From Streptococcus orisratti DSM 15617 (GTDB lineage: Bacteria; Bacillota; Bacilli; Lactobacillales; Streptococcaceae), in NCBI RefSeq assembly GCF_000380105.1, contig NZ_KB904460.1:43909-104691 (forward strand): 60,783 nt of DNA, given 5' to 3'. Every line of letters starts with the position of its first letter. Within the stretch, counting starts at the first letter, position 1. The notes below the pieces were generated by a model. The model did not search any database, was not told the DNA's origin, and saw nothing but the letters and a program-made list of their open reading frames with translations. The position numbers were made by a program, and so were the translations under genes. This document shows, piece after piece, positions 9,028 to 18,406 of this stretch.

Positions 9028-9576
9028 TTAAAGTGTTTTAATAATTTTAGCTGGATTCCCTGCTATGACAACATTGTCTCCAAAAGATTTAGTCACTACT
9101 GCTCCTGCTCCGACAACAACATTATCGCCTAGTGTTACTCCAGGTAAAATAGTTGCACCGCCACCAAGCCAAACATTATTACCAATAGTGATTGGAGCGC
9201 CATATTCCAGACCAGAGATACGCTCTATAGCGTCAAGCGGGTGAAGTGGGGTCAATAGTTGACAATTCGGTCCTAGCATTGCATTGTCACCAATACGAAT
9301 CTCACAAACATCAAGAAAAGTACAATTAAAATTGGCATAGAAATTTTCTCCCACATGAATATTGGTTCCGTAGTCACATGCCAAACGTGGTTCGATTAGA
9401 AGATTAGCACCGGTTGTACCAAACCAGTTTTTTATGATTTCCTTTCGCTTATCGCGGTCTGCTTCCTTGTTAAAATCTTCCATTTTCTCACGTGCTATTA
9501 TGCGAGCAGTTTTCAACTCGACATCACTGGGATCATAAAGCTGGCCTGCCAGCATTTTTTCACGTTCTGTTGTCAT
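9028..9576 (-). CDS. maa: Maltose/galactoside O-acetyltransferase (left-handed beta-helix)
   Basis: This 182-residue acetyl-CoA-dependent sugar O-acetyltransferase has the N-terminal mac domain (MLAGQLYDPSDVEL) and hexapeptide repeats of a left-handed beta-helix (e.g. ITIGNNVWLGGGATILPGVTLGDNVVVGAGAVV). The sequence LTPLHPLDA contains the catalytic His. The start is the ATG at 9576, because GGAGGT lies four bases upstream; the longer frame would place that ribosome site inside the gene. It sits 16 bp downstream of the YdcF-like gene and may be cotranscribed. The physiological acceptor sugar is not known. Confidence 0.9.
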   Translation of the reverse strand: MTTEREKMLAGQLYDPSDVELKTARIIAREKMEDFNKEADRDKRKEIIKNWFGTTGANLLIEPRLACDYGTNIHVGENFYANFNCTFLDVCEIRIGDNAMLGPNCQLLTPLHPLDAIERISGLEYGAPITIGNNVWLGGGATILPGVTLGDNVVVGAGAVVTKSFGDNVVIAGNPAKIIKTL

Positions 9577-9592
9577 TTTTACCTCCATATTG

Positions 9593-10606
9593 TCATTGAA
9601 TAAGATGTGTCAGGATTGTCCCGATGATAAACACAAAAGTTAGTACACCAAGTATAGTCATATGCCATTTTTTAGTATAGACAAGATAACCAACGAACTC
9701 ACGAATGAAAGCATTTAAACTAAAATAAAATTTTGTTTTAGCACCGTAACCAATACATTTAATTCCCAGTTGTCGTGCTATAAGTAAGGCGCGAAAAACA
9801 TGATAGTAATTGGTAACAAGAGCGAATTGACTTCCGTTTGTCATGAGATTGCGGGAAAATTTTATATTTTCTTTTGTATTAGTCGATTTATTCTCAAGAA
9901 TAATATCGTCTGCTGCTACTCCTTTTACGAGAGCATAGCTAGTCATTGCTTGAGCCTCGGAGATGACTTCATCTGGCCCCTGACCTCCTGACATAATCAG
10001 TTTACTTCCTGGATTTTTATGATAAATAGCAATGCCTCTATCAATACGTGACGCTAGAAGTGGTGTAACCTGTTCACCAATTAAGCCAGCCCCCAGAACA
10101 ACAACATAATCTAGTTTGGGTGGTAAAATGTTGATTAAATTAACAAAACTAGAACTAGTATAAAGTATACTAAGTCCCACAAGATAAGCTACTAAAATCC
10201 CTAGATAGAAAAAGAAATAGTTGAGAACGGGGATGGAGGATAAATACTTCGTGATAAAAGGAAAAATAAAGCTATAAAAGGTGATAGCAAGAGCCAAACC
10301 AAGGGACAAAAAGTTTTGAAAACGAACCCCTTCACTTTTTAGAAGTTTAAAACCATTATAATAAAGAGCGCATAAAAAGAAAAAAGGGCCAAGCATAAGA
10401 CAAAGTAAAAAGGTTGCGAAAATAGCGATTCCTAGCAAGCGCAAAATGTCATTCGTTTCTAATATACGAGCAGAAAGAATCCATATCCCTAACCAAATAA
10501 ACAGATTAACAACCAAAAGCGCTATAAAAATAGAGCGTCGTTCTTTAAAATAAGCAAGAACAAAAAATCCCAGTGACAGCAAGAAAAGTAGAAAAAACAG
10601 CCACAT
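9593..10606 (-). CDS. YdcF/ElyC-like DUF218 membrane protein
   Basis: This 337-residue protein has five or six N-terminal membrane segments (residues 1-150), a DUF218 domain (YVVVLGAGLIGEQVTPLLASRIDRG, SGGQGPDEVISEA, NYYHVFRAL), and a C-terminal membrane anchor. DUF218 proteins are linked to envelope carbon or undecaprenyl-phosphate metabolism in E. coli (ElyC/SanA/YdcF), but no reaction is established. It starts two bases after the rnhB stop, so it is the third gene of an rbgA-rnhB operon. Confidence 0.85.
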   Translation of the reverse strand: MWLFFLLFLLSLGFFVLAYFKERRSIFIALLVVNLFIWLGIWILSARILETNDILRLLGIAIFATFLLCLMLGPFFFLCALYYNGFKLLKSEGVRFQNFLSLGLALAITFYSFIFPFITKYLSSIPVLNYFFFYLGILVAYLVGLSILYTSSSFVNLINILPPKLDYVVVLGAGLIGEQVTPLLASRIDRGIAIYHKNPGSKLIMSGGQGPDEVISEAQAMTSYALVKGVAADDIILENKSTNTKENIKFSRNLMTNGSQFALVTNYYHVFRALLIARQLGIKCIGYGAKTKFYFSLNAFIREFVGYLVYTKKWHMTILGVLTFVFIIGTILTHLIQ

Positions 10607-10608
10607 GA

Positions 10609-11382
10609 TTAGTCATTTCCTCCTAGGATAGATTTTATTGGCTCGAAGGTTCTGCGATGAATTGGAGTTACACCGAGATTATGAAGTCCGGAGAGGTGGT
10701 CTTTTGTCCCATAACCTGCATTCTGAGCAAAAGCATAGCCTGGGTATTGCTTATCATAAGCTGTCATCATACGGTCACGTGTAACCTTGGCAACGATAGA
10801 AGCTGCCGCGATAGATAGAGAATTGGCATCTCCCTTGATGATAGATTGCTGAGGAATAGCTAAGTCTAACTTCATGGCATCGATCAACAAATAATCTGGT
10901 TTTTTCTTTAACTTTCCGACTGCTTCTATCATGGCTAATTTGGTCGCTTCATAGATATTAACACAATCGATGACATCGTTTGATTGCACTCCAACACCTA
11001 CCGCCAGAGCCTCTTTCATAACCTGTTCATAAATGGCTTCATGTTTAGACTTAGGGATTTTTTTGGAATCATTAAGACCTTTGATTTTACAATATTTTGG
11101 CAAAATAACGCAGGCCGCTACCACTGGTCCTGCTAGTGGGCCTCTACCAACTTCATCAATACCAGCAATCTGATTGAAGCCTTGTGAATACAAATCTTTT
11201 TCGTAGCGTAGCATATTTTCCAAACGCAAATCTTCGTCCCAATCAGCCTGAATGGCTTTTTTACGCTGTCTGATAGCCGTTTGAACCCCTGCACGGCTAT
11301 CTGCTTCAAAGCCAGCCCAAGCTGGATCAGAAAGCGTTGTGAGGTCTTCTAGCTGGTTCTTGATTTCCTTAATCGTTGCCAT
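10609..11382 (-). CDS. rnhB: Ribonuclease HII
   Basis: RNase HII removes ribonucleotides from DNA and the RNA of RNA-DNA hybrids. Catalytic motifs are [16 protein letters not shown] (Asp-Glu), LNDSKK, and LLIDAMKL followed by [14 protein letters not shown]. The protein is 257 aa from the ATG at 11382, which follows GGAG; a longer upstream frame lies inside rbgA and is spurious. The start overlaps the end of rbgA by 14 bp, giving tight coupling of ribosome assembly and RNase HII genes, as in other streptococci. Confidence 0.95.
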   Translation of the reverse strand: MATIKEIKNQLEDLTTLSDPAWAGFEADSRAGVQTAIRQRKKAIQADWDEDLRLENMLRYEKDLYSQGFNQIAGIDEVGRGPLAGPVVAACVILPKYCKIKGLNDSKKIPKSKHEAIYEQVMKEALAVGVGVQSNDVIDCVNIYEATKLAMIEAVGKLKKKPDYLLIDAMKLDLAIPQQSIIKGDANSLSIAAASIVAKVTRDRMMTAYDKQYPGYAFAQNAGYGTKDHLSGLHNLGVTPIHRRTFEPIKSILGGND

Positions 11383-12220
11383 CTGTTTCTCCGACAATAT
11401 CAAGCGTGTAGCGCCCAAGTTTACCATCACGTACATCTTTGACAAAAAGATTATAAAAACGATCGTAGTCGTCACGAAAACCAAGTTTCTGAGTCATAGT
11501 CATGATGATTTCAGGTGCTTCTTCGTCAAGATTAATCCCTTTATAACGTTCGAGCAGACGATCGGCATAATGCTGCTTGAAATAGTTTATGCCAAAAATG
11601 GTTACCTCATCCATCGGTAAGAGTTGGTCTTTAATAGCACCAGTAAGCGCAAGTTTTAGTCCTACAACTTCATCTTCAAATTTGGGCCAAAGTATCCCTG
11701 GAGTATCTAAAATTTCCAAATCCTTGTTAGATTTGAGCCATTGTTGACCTTTGGTAACGCCTGGTTTGTTACCGACAACAGCAATTTTCTTTCCTGCTAG
11801 ACGGTTCATCAGGGTAGATTTACCAGCATTTGGAATACCAATAATCATTGTTCGCAGAGTTTCTTTTTGGATACCGCGTTCACGAAGTTTAGCAATTTTA
11901 TCTGCCATGAGTTCCTTTGCTGCATCAGTCACTTTTTTTACCGCAGATTGTTCTTTTGAGTTAATTGCCAATGTTTTTATCCCTTGATTCTCAAAAAAGC
12001 TACGCCATTGTGTCGTACGAATGCTATCAGCAAGGTCTGCCTTGTTTAAAATCATAAGCTTAGGCTTATCACCAACAATCTTGGTTAACATGGGGTTTTG
12101 GCTGGATAAGGGCAGGCGGGCATCAACCAAAATGGTCACGAAATCAACGTGCTTGATGTTTTCCTGCACCTGTCGGCGCGCCTTGGACATATGGCCTGGA
12201 TACCACTGAATAATTGCCAT
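11369..12220 (-). CDS. rbgA: Ribosome biogenesis GTPase RbgA (YlqF)
   Basis: This circularly permuted GTPase acts in late 50S assembly. G-motifs appear in the permuted order: G4 (LNKADLAD), G1 ([12 protein letters not shown]), and G3 (LDTPG). The N-terminal [12 protein letters not shown] is diagnostic. At 283 aa from the ATG at 12220 it has the family length; the 26-codon upstream frame is not supported. Its leader has a tandem GGTGCCTA repeat (12277-12297) and a small hairpin just ahead of the AAAGGA ribosome site (AAGGGTC / GATCCTT). Confidence 0.95.
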   Translation of the reverse strand: MAIIQWYPGHMSKARRQVQENIKHVDFVTILVDARLPLSSQNPMLTKIVGDKPKLMILNKADLADSIRTTQWRSFFENQGIKTLAINSKEQSAVKKVTDAAKELMADKIAKLRERGIQKETLRTMIIGIPNAGKSTLMNRLAGKKIAVVGNKPGVTKGQQWLKSNKDLEILDTPGILWPKFEDEVVGLKLALTGAIKDQLLPMDEVTIFGINYFKQHYADRLLERYKGINLDEEAPEIIMTMTQKLGFRDDYDRFYNLFVKDVRDGKLGRYTLDIVGETDGND

Positions 12221-12755
12221 GTCATTAAAATCCTTTCCTCGCAAGGATCTGAGACCCTTGGTTTTCAATTTTTCATTTAGGCACCACATAGGCACCAAAC
12301 TTAGATTACTAACTTGTTGCTTTTTCTATTTTTTCGCTAAGGTTAATAATATCAAATTACTTACTATTATCCTTCGTTTGTCTAGGATAATGTTAATTGT
12401 AATGTATCTGACTATGTATGATAATTTAAGTCAAAAGTTTAACTTGGTTAGATACTATTATATCATCTTTTTCTTCTTTTTACCGTCCTTTGTTTTCAGT
12501 TCACAAGTTCTTCAAATCCTTCTAACGGATATTCGATTTGTCTTATTTTACTGTTAGACTTGCCGTTTACTTTCAGTTGTCCTTTAGTCTATCTTTTCTA
12601 ATTTTGGCGACTGAAGAAATCTCACGTTCTTATTTCCTACTTCAAATAACCCACTGAATCCATTGGAAGTGACTTTGATGTATTTGAGAACGGTGTGCTG
12701 CCAGTAAATAGTCTTCAAACTTCATCGTTACCCTTATTACTCGATAGAAACCGAC
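12221..12755. other. 535-bp intergenic stretch downstream of the small RNA
   Basis: It contains the rbgA leader at its left end, then about 350 bp of T-rich sequence with no supported ORF. A pair TTTCAG-N5-CTTTAG near 12573 resembles a CiaR half-site but has no -10 box at the right distance. I see nothing else. Confidence 0.3.
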
Positions 12756-12901
12756 AAAAAATCCCTTATCCAAAGATAAGGGATTGAGGGGGCACGTTTC
12801 CATGAGATGAAAAGGTTCACACAAATCATCAAGGTCCGCTCCTGCGTTTATGACCTCCCCTGCGCAAATATAGTCTTACGACCAAATTCGGCTCATCGCA
12901 T
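12756..12901 (-). ncRNA. Candidate stand-alone structured small RNA (~146 nt)
   Basis: A promoter, TTGTAA-17-TATAAT (minus strand, 12936-12931 and 12913-12908), fires just after the cls stop. A strong terminator ends the unit at 12760-12785. The RNA can fold into a GGGG/CCCC-closed multibranch: AGGTC/GACCT capped by CGC-AGGA-GCG, GATGA/TCATC, and CATG-GAAA-CGTG. No ORF of note lies inside, and rbgA is over 500 bp further on, so it is unlikely to be a leader. I could not assign an Rfam class. 6S RNA and the lactic-acid-bacterial asd motif are possibilities I cannot test. Confidence 0.6.
12760..12785 (-). terminator. Terminator of the candidate small RNA
   Basis: AATCCCTTATC / GATAAGGGATT with a 4-nt loop, followed on the minus strand by six T. 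Confidence 0.9.
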
Positions 12902-12907
12902 ACGAAA

Positions 12908-12936
12908 ATTATAACAAAAACTCAGCTATTTTACAA
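12908..12936 (-). promoter_or_regulatory. Promoter of the candidate small RNA
   Basis: TTGTAA (12936-12931), a 17-bp spacer, and TATAAT (12913-12908). The -35 overlaps the cls stop codon. Confidence 0.7.
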
Positions 12937-14451
12937 GAGCGGTGCAATGGTTTTTACCACATGGCCAAGAACTTTCTGAACAAATGGTGTCTTTGCTAAA
13001 ATTTCAGGAGTTACTTTTTGACATTTAGCTAATGTGTCAATGTAATCTTTGTAGATGTCATCAATCGCATCTACTTTGTAAAGGTAGGTTGCACATTCAA
13101 AATGGTGGTATAGGCTGCGATAATCAAGGTTAATTGTTCCAACGACAGCCTTGGCATGATCGCTGACAAAAACTTTGGCATGGATAAAACCGGGTGTGTA
13201 AAAATAAATACTAACCCCAGATTTCATCAAAGGAGACAAGTAAGTTTTAGCTAGGGCGTATGGTATTGCCTTGTCTGGGATTCCTGGCATGATTAGACGG
13301 ACATCTACACCACGTTCGGCAGCAAAACGAATAGCGTGTTCCATTTCGCTGTCCAGAATTAAGTAAGGAGACATGATGTAAACGTATTCCTTGGCATGAT
13401 TGAGAATGTCAATATAGACATTTTCGCCAATCTTGTCTGTATCAAGAGGAGAGTCTCCATAGGGAATAACATAACCTTTGCTTTCGATGAAGGAGGTATC
13501 ATGGGAAGTAAGGTAAGGCTCCACAACCATTTCCTTGTCGGTGATTGACCACATTTGTAAAAACAAGATGAGGAAGCTATCAGTAGCAGGGCCTTCTAGC
13601 ATCAAAGCTGTATCTTTCCAATGTCCAAAACGATCAATTTCATTAATATACTCATCAGCAAGATTAACGCCTCCTGTAAAGGAAACTTGGCCATCAATTA
13701 CAATAATCTTGCGGTGATCCCGATAGTTATAATAAGTTGATATGAAAGGAGAAATAGGTGAGAATGCTTTAGCGCGGATACCGATTTTTTCAAGCCGCTT
13801 CGTGTAATCTGTTGAAAGTGTAGAGAGTTCATTCATCCCATCATATAGGACACGTACCTCCACTCCTTCTCTGACCTTCTCTTCTAAAATGCTGAGAACT
13901 TCTCCCCACATACGACCTTCTGCAACAATAAAAAACTCTAGAAAAATGTATTTTTGAGCTTTTCTCAATTGTTTTTTCAATTCCTCGAAAAAATCCTCTC
14001 CAGACGGAAAGTAAGTCACTTTGGTATTGTTATATACAGGAAAATTACCTCGGCTATATTGCAGATATTGAACAAGATGGTAAGTTGTGGATGTATCATC
14101 TTTCAGTACTTCCAAGATTTGTTCGTCATCTTTTAGATATGGTTCACTTTCATCAACTAAATGATTAAAGCGTTGCTTTAACCCTTGGTAACCCCAATCT
14201 AATTTGGTATAAATAAGAAATAATGATCCTAATAAGGGCACAACCATCACCAAGATTAACCAAGTCACGCGAGATAGAGCGTCCATTTCACTATTAACCA
14301 AATACAACACCACAGCCACGGCTAGAAGTCGTTCAATTCCTTCGCACCAAAGTTGATATTGATCCAGCCAAGCAAATGAAGCCATAAGAAAAAGAATTTG
14401 TAGTATGATGAACAAAGCAATGATTGTCGTTCTACTGAAAATACCACGCAA
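12931..14451 (-). CDS. cls: Cardiolipin synthase (phospholipase D family)
   Basis: It condenses two phosphatidylglycerols to cardiolipin at the membrane. Two N-terminal membrane helices precede two HKD motifs, HRKIIVIDGQVSFTGG in the middle and HAKVFVSDHAKAVVGTINLD near the C-terminus. The listed start is a TTG at 14451 (506 aa) with only AAGG nearby. The frame stays open 18 more codons to an ATC at 14505, which sits seven bases after a perfect GGAGG. The upstream residues (ISHKIKVLKLLDKSRQGF) look like real protein, so translation may begin at this non-AUG codon. An extended -10 (TGATATAAT) lies further upstream. Confidence 0.9.
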   Translation of the reverse strand: MRGIFSRTTIIALFIILQILFLMASFAWLDQYQLWCEGIERLLAVAVVLYLVNSEMDALSRVTWLILVMVVPLLGSLFLIYTKLDWGYQGLKQRFNHLVDESEPYLKDDEQILEVLKDDTSTTYHLVQYLQYSRGNFPVYNNTKVTYFPSGEDFFEELKKQLRKAQKYIFLEFFIVAEGRMWGEVLSILEEKVREGVEVRVLYDGMNELSTLSTDYTKRLEKIGIRAKAFSPISPFISTYYNYRDHRKIIVIDGQVSFTGGVNLADEYINEIDRFGHWKDTALMLEGPATDSFLILFLQMWSITDKEMVVEPYLTSHDTSFIESKGYVIPYGDSPLDTDKIGENVYIDILNHAKEYVYIMSPYLILDSEMEHAIRFAAERGVDVRLIMPGIPDKAIPYALAKTYLSPLMKSGVSIYFYTPGFIHAKVFVSDHAKAVVGTINLDYRSLYHHFECATYLYKVDAIDDIYKDYIDTLAKCQKVTPEILAKTPFVQKVLGHVVKTIAPLL

Positions 14452-14520
14452 AAAACCTTGACGACTTTTATCTAAAAGCTTTAAAACTTTGATTTTATGA
14501 CTGATAAAAACACCTCCTAA

Positions 14521-14674
14521 ACTACTTTTTGTTATTATATCACATTTAACAGATGGATGAAAAATCCTAAAGTAATTTAATCATGTAAAAAGTTGATACT
14601 CAATAGAAAACGTCCAAGGTCAACTGACTAAAAGAAACTTGACAAAAGATTAGATGTTTAGAAAAGTATAACTG
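14521..14674. other. Promoter region of cls and 3' flank of the DUF1905 gene
   Basis: The minus strand carries an extended -10 TGATATAAT near 14534-14542 for cls. The remainder, just after the DUF1905 stop, has no clear terminator or ORF. Confidence 0.35.
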
Positions 14675-14959
14675 TCATTCTCTTTCTTTCAATACGATAT
14701 TGACAGATGACCCTATCCCTTTTCCAATCGCTTGTTGAATATCCTTTCGAATTCCAACAATATAACAAACCTTATCATTATCATCTTTAACACCCATATT
14801 AACTATGGAGCCCTCGTAGGGATACCCATCAAAAGTGACATATACCTTTACTCTACCTTTACCAAATTCTTCTCGAATATCAAAAGGAAAGATGGTGTAA
14901 GTTCCACCGTGGTTTGATGGATAAATTTTTGAAGTGTAGCGATGACTCTTATTATTCAT
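14675..14959 (-). CDS. DUF1905 protein, promoter interrupted by an IS
   Basis: This 94-residue protein matches the DUF1905 pattern: GTYTIFPFDIREEF, GRVKVYVTFDGYPYEGSIVNMG, and VGIRKDIQQAIGKGIGSSVNIVL. The function is unknown. The ATG at 14959 lies three bases after TATAAT with no ribosome site, so the native mRNA was probably leaderless. The IS left end is 18 bp upstream of the ATG, and the likely original -35 (TTGGAA, near 16578) is now on the far side of the element. The gene also continues the transposase reading frame, but an intrinsic terminator at the IS end should prevent most fusion product. Expression in this strain is doubtful. Confidence 0.7.
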   Translation of the reverse strand: MNNKSHRYTSKIYPSNHGGTYTIFPFDIREEFGKGRVKVYVTFDGYPYEGSIVNMGVKDDNDKVCYIVGIRKDIQQAIGKGIGSSVNIVLKERE

Positions 14960-16441
14960 AAAATTATAGTACCATAAAAAGCCGACCAAAGTCGGCTTCA
15001 GAATGAAGACAAACATCTCGATTGATGTTTGTCTTTTTCTGTTTATTGGTCTGATAGTCGGTCTTTTTGCCAGCATAGTGGTTATCTGTCCAAAATAAAA
15101 AGGCTTGCCTGCCCTTATTTTTACCAATTTCTTGAGATTTAAACACGCCAAAGTCAGTCCAACCTTATCTTCCATTTTGGACTTGCCTTTCTCTCTTGTA
15201 TAACGAAGATTGTGGTACTCTTTAGCTGTCCCAAAGAGGCGTTCAATAGTTTCTTTGTGCTTCTGGTAGAGTTCCTTCATGCCCTTTCGATGTCGAATCT
15301 CTTCACAGGTTTCTAAAGCCTCTTTCCAAATGTGTCGAGTTACCACTTTCTGCTTGTTCTTGCTTTCTGTACAAATGGATAAGAGTGGACATGTAGCACA
15401 GATAGCTGGATCACTCTTATATTCCCGATAACCTTCCCTGGTTGTAGTACGATAGTTTAAGACCTGATTCTCAGGACAGATATAACAGTCATAGTATTCA
15501 TCGTAAACAAAATCCTTCGAGCGTAGTTTTCCCTTCTTCCCTTTCGGTCGTGTGTACGGAAAGACTGGAGTAATCTCTTGTTCTAGGAGGAAGCGAGCGA
15601 TACTTGGGGTCTTATAACCAGAATCGGCAATGAGAAAGCTAGGCTGAAAGGGTTGAAGTTTAGTGAAGAGTACAGGAAAAGCCTGACTGTCATGGACATT
15701 GCCAGCCTCCACGCTATAAGCTAGAGCCCAACCATGCTTGTCACACGCAACCTGAGCTGTATAAGCGAATACTTCCTTATGGTCCCCTTTATGAAACCAA
15801 CCACTTTCTGGGTCGGTTGTAGAAATTTTCTTAGCGACGGGCTCCGGTTCTTTTGCGAGCCCTAGCGGCTTTTTTGCGTGCTTCACTCTGTCTCTATTGA
15901 TTTCAATCTCTAGCTGATCACTCATAAACTTGGCTTGCTTTTCAATTTCACGATTGATGAATTTACGGTTATTCGCTGCAGCCTTGATATGAGTACCATC
16001 AATGAAAATTTCTGTTGGATCTATGAAACCTGCATTGACACATAGACCTAAGATATGGGTGAAAATGCCTTCAATGACCTGCTTATCTTGGAAACGACGG
16101 ACATAATTCTTTCCGTAGGTCGTGAAATGAGGCACCTTATCATCCAGTCGAAGACCAAGAAACCAACGGTAGGCAGTGTTCACTTCAATTTCCTTAATGG
16201 TTTGGCGCATGGAACGAATGCCGAAGAGACACTGAAGGATTGGAATTTTAATGAGCAGAACAGGGTCAAGACTAGGACGCCCTGTTTCATCGCTATAGCT
16301 ATCTGCGACTAAGTCATAGATAAAGGAGAAGTCAATAGCTTCCTCTATTTGACGAAGGAGATGATCTTGAGGAACAAGGTCATCTAGATTGTAGAAACCA
16401 AATTGACCGCGATTGTAGTCTGGATTTTCTTTGTGTAACAT
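14675..16441 (-). CDS. IS1182-family transposase, frame fused to DUF1905 gene
   Basis: The first ~488 residues are a DDE transposase of the IS1182 type: an N-terminal region (FYNLDDLVPQDHLLRQIEEAID), SLDPVLLIKIPILQ, FIDGTHIKAAAN, LIADSGYKTP, a Cys-rich insertion (CPENQV, CATCPLLSIC), and a C-terminal ERLFGTAKEYHNLRYTREKG with the third acidic residue. The frame reads through the terminal inverted repeat (coding KPTLVGF) without a stop and continues 94 codons into the neighbouring gene. The ATG at 16441 follows AGGGAG. The transposase itself looks intact. Confidence 0.9.
   Translation of the reverse strand: MLHKENPDYNRGQFGFYNLDDLVPQDHLLRQIEEAIDFSFIYDLVADSYSDETGRPSLDPVLLIKIPILQCLFGIRSMRQTIKEIEVNTAYRWFLGLRLDDKVPHFTTYGKNYVRRFQDKQVIEGIFTHILGLCVNAGFIDPTEIFIDGTHIKAAANNRKFINREIEKQAKFMSDQLEIEINRDRVKHAKKPLGLAKEPEPVAKKISTTDPESGWFHKGDHKEVFAYTAQVACDKHGWALAYSVEAGNVHDSQAFPVLFTKLQPFQPSFLIADSGYKTPSIARFLLEQEITPVFPYTRPKGKKGKLRSKDFVYDEYYDCYICPENQVLNYRTTTREGYREYKSDPAICATCPLLSICTESKNKQKVVTRHIWKEALETCEEIRHRKGMKELYQKHKETIERLFGTAKEYHNLRYTREKGKSKMEDKVGLTLACLNLKKLVKIRAGKPFYFGQITTMLAKRPTIRPINRKRQTSIEMFVFILKPTLVGFLWYYNFMNNKSHRYTSKIYPSNHGGTYTIFPFDIREEFGKGRVKVYVTFDGYPYEGSIVNMGVKDDNDKVCYIVGIRKDIQQAIGKGIGSSVNIVLKERE
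14978..15010. repeat. IS left terminal inverted repeat
   Basis: It starts AAAGCCGACCAAAGTCGGCT and ends GAATGAAGAC. It is the complement of 16536-16568 apart from the loop bases. Confidence 0.9.
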
Positions 16442-16535
16442 AGCGATTCTCCCTCTACTTATTAACTGGATTCTTATCTCTATTATATTACTTTACGCAT
16501 GAAAAAGCCGTTAGAAATACAATTCTAACGACTTT

Positions 16536-16568
16536 GTCTTCATTCTGAAGCCGACCAAAGTCGGCTTT
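16536..16568. repeat. IS right terminal inverted repeat
   Basis: It starts GTCTTCATTC and ends GACCAAAGTCGGCTTT. It lies 25 bp downstream of the fhs stop. Confidence 0.9.
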
Positions 16569-16593
16569 AAACTTATCAATTCCAAAAAATATT

Positions 16594-18264
16594 TTAGAAG
16601 AGTCCAATTGCTGTTCCGTCCTCAGCAACGTCCATGTTAAGCGCAGCTGGTTTTTTAGGTAAACCAGGCATAGTCATGACATCACCTGTTAAGGCAACGA
16701 TGAAGCCTGCGCCAGTTTTTGGTACGAATTCACGGATTGTGATATCAAAGTCTTCTGGTGCTCCAAGAAGTGCTTGGTTATCAGAAAAGCTGTATTGTGT
16801 TTTAGCCATACAAACGGGTAATTTATCCCAGCCAAACTGAGCGAATTGTTTGAGTTGTGTTTTAGCTTTTGGTCCAAAAACAACCGATTTTCCACCGTAA
16901 ATTTCAGTGACAATCTTTTGGATTTTTTCTTCTAGGGTATCGTCATCTGAGTAGAGGCGCTTGTAATCTGCACCGCCATTTTCAACAGCATTAACAACAG
17001 CATTGGCAAGATCAATACCGCCATCAGCACCATTTGCCCAAACGCTAGCGAGTTCTACAGGAACGTCAATTTCAGCACAAAGTTCTTTGAGTACAGCAAT
17101 TTCAGCTTCCGTATCTGCAACAAACTCGTTGATAGCGACAACTGCTGGAATACCAAATTTACGAATATTTTCAACGTGACGTTTAAGATTAGCAAATCCA
17201 GCACGAACCGCTTCAACATTTTCTTCGCCAAGGTCTGTTTTAGCTACGCCGCCATGCATTTTAAGGGCGCGAATTGTGGCAACAATAACAACAGCGTCTG
17301 GTGTTGTTGGAAGATTTGGTGTTTTGATATCAAGGAATTTTTCAGCACCAAGGTCAGCACCAAATCCAGCTTCTGTAATTGTATAATCAGCTAAGCGAAG
17401 TGCTGTTGCTGTTGCAAGAACTGAGTTACAACCGTGTGCAATATTAGCAAATGGGCCACCGTGGACTAGAGCGGGTGTACCATAAATCGTTTGTACCAAA
17501 TTAGGTTTAATAGCATCTTTAAGAATTAGTGTCAGAGCACCCTCTACTTTCAAATCACGAACATAAACTGGTGTACGGTCATAGCGATAAGCAACCACAA
17601 TATTTGCCAAACGTTCTTTCAAATCGTTGATATCGGTTGCTAAACACAAGATTGCCATGATTTCTGAAGCTACTGTAATGTCAAAGCCATCTTCACGTGG
17701 AATACCGTTAACTGGGCTACCAAGACCAATTGTGACATGACGAAGGGCGCGGTCATTGAGGTCAACAACACGTTTCCAAATAATACGACGTTGGTCAATA
17801 CCAAGTTCGTTTCCTTGATGAAGGTGGTTATCGATAATTGCTGAAAGAGCATTGTTTGCAGTTGTAATGGCGTGCATATCACCCGTAAAGTGAAGGTTAA
17901 TATCTTCCATTGGAAGAACTTGGGCGTAACCACCTCCTGCCGCTCCACCTTTAATTCCCATAACAGGACCAAGAGATGGTTCCCGAAGAGCAATCATTGT
18001 TTTTTTGCCGATTTTATTTAAAGCATCAGCCAGTCCGATTGACATAGTTGACTTTCCTTCACCAGCAGGTGTTGGGTTAATCGCTGTCACAAGAATCAAT
18101 TTACCTGGTTTGTTTTCTTGAACAGATTTGATTTTATCGAAAGACAATTTGGCTTTGTATTTTCCATAAAGTTCAATATCATCAAATGTAATACCGACTT
18201 TTTCGACAATTTCGGTAATTGGTTTGAGTTCGATACTTTGTGCAATTTCGATATCAGATTTCAT
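16594..18264 (-). CDS. fhs: Formate-tetrahydrofolate ligase
   Basis: It makes 10-formyltetrahydrofolate from formate, THF and ATP for purine and fMet-tRNA synthesis. The ATP-binding loop [14 protein letters not shown], the downstream [22 protein letters not shown] and the C-terminal [16 protein letters not shown] are characteristic. At 556 aa it has full length. A TGCTATAAT extended -10 lies upstream near 18326. The IS element lies directly downstream and probably replaced the original 3' end. Confidence 0.97.
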   Translation of the reverse strand: MKSDIEIAQSIELKPITEIVEKVGITFDDIELYGKYKAKLSFDKIKSVQENKPGKLILVTAINPTPAGEGKSTMSIGLADALNKIGKKTMIALREPSLGPVMGIKGGAAGGGYAQVLPMEDINLHFTGDMHAITTANNALSAIIDNHLHQGNELGIDQRRIIWKRVVDLNDRALRHVTIGLGSPVNGIPREDGFDITVASEIMAILCLATDINDLKERLANIVVAYRYDRTPVYVRDLKVEGALTLILKDAIKPNLVQTIYGTPALVHGGPFANIAHGCNSVLATATALRLADYTITEAGFGADLGAEKFLDIKTPNLPTTPDAVVIVATIRALKMHGGVAKTDLGEENVEAVRAGFANLKRHVENIRKFGIPAVVAINEFVADTEAEIAVLKELCAEIDVPVELASVWANGADGGIDLANAVVNAVENGGADYKRLYSDDDTLEEKIQKIVTEIYGGKSVVFGPKAKTQLKQFAQFGWDKLPVCMAKTQYSFSDNQALLGAPEDFDITIREFVPKTGAGFIVALTGDVMTMPGLPKKPAALNMDVAEDGTAIGLF

Positions 18265-18406
18265 GGGCTCTCCTACGTTATAAAGATACTCGGCTTTCTA
18301 AGCCTGATTAAAGTGATGATTTCATTATAGCATATCTTTTAAAATAACGCATGTTTTTTAACTTTTTAATCAATATTGTTCGTTTTTTGTTTCTCATTTA
18401 GTTTTT

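Larger units (their letters stand above)
14978..16568 (-). mobile_element. IS1182-like insertion sequence, 1591 bp
   Basis: The ends are 33-bp inverted repeats (14978-15010 and 16536-16568) that match except in a 4-base loop. Each end contains AAGCCGAC-N4-GTCGGCTT, itself a hairpin. The left hairpin is followed by T5 on the minus strand and acts as an outward terminator for the transposase transcript. A second hairpin (CGTTAGAA / TTCTAACG, 16508-16531) followed by T5 lies between the right end and the transposase and should block read-in from fhs. Target duplication is unclear because both flanks are A/T runs. Confidence 0.9.

Noticed and set aside
12563..12600. CiaR-like pair TTTCAG-N5-CTTTAG
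   Set aside because: No -10 box occurs at the required distance, and no transcript unit or terminator follows.
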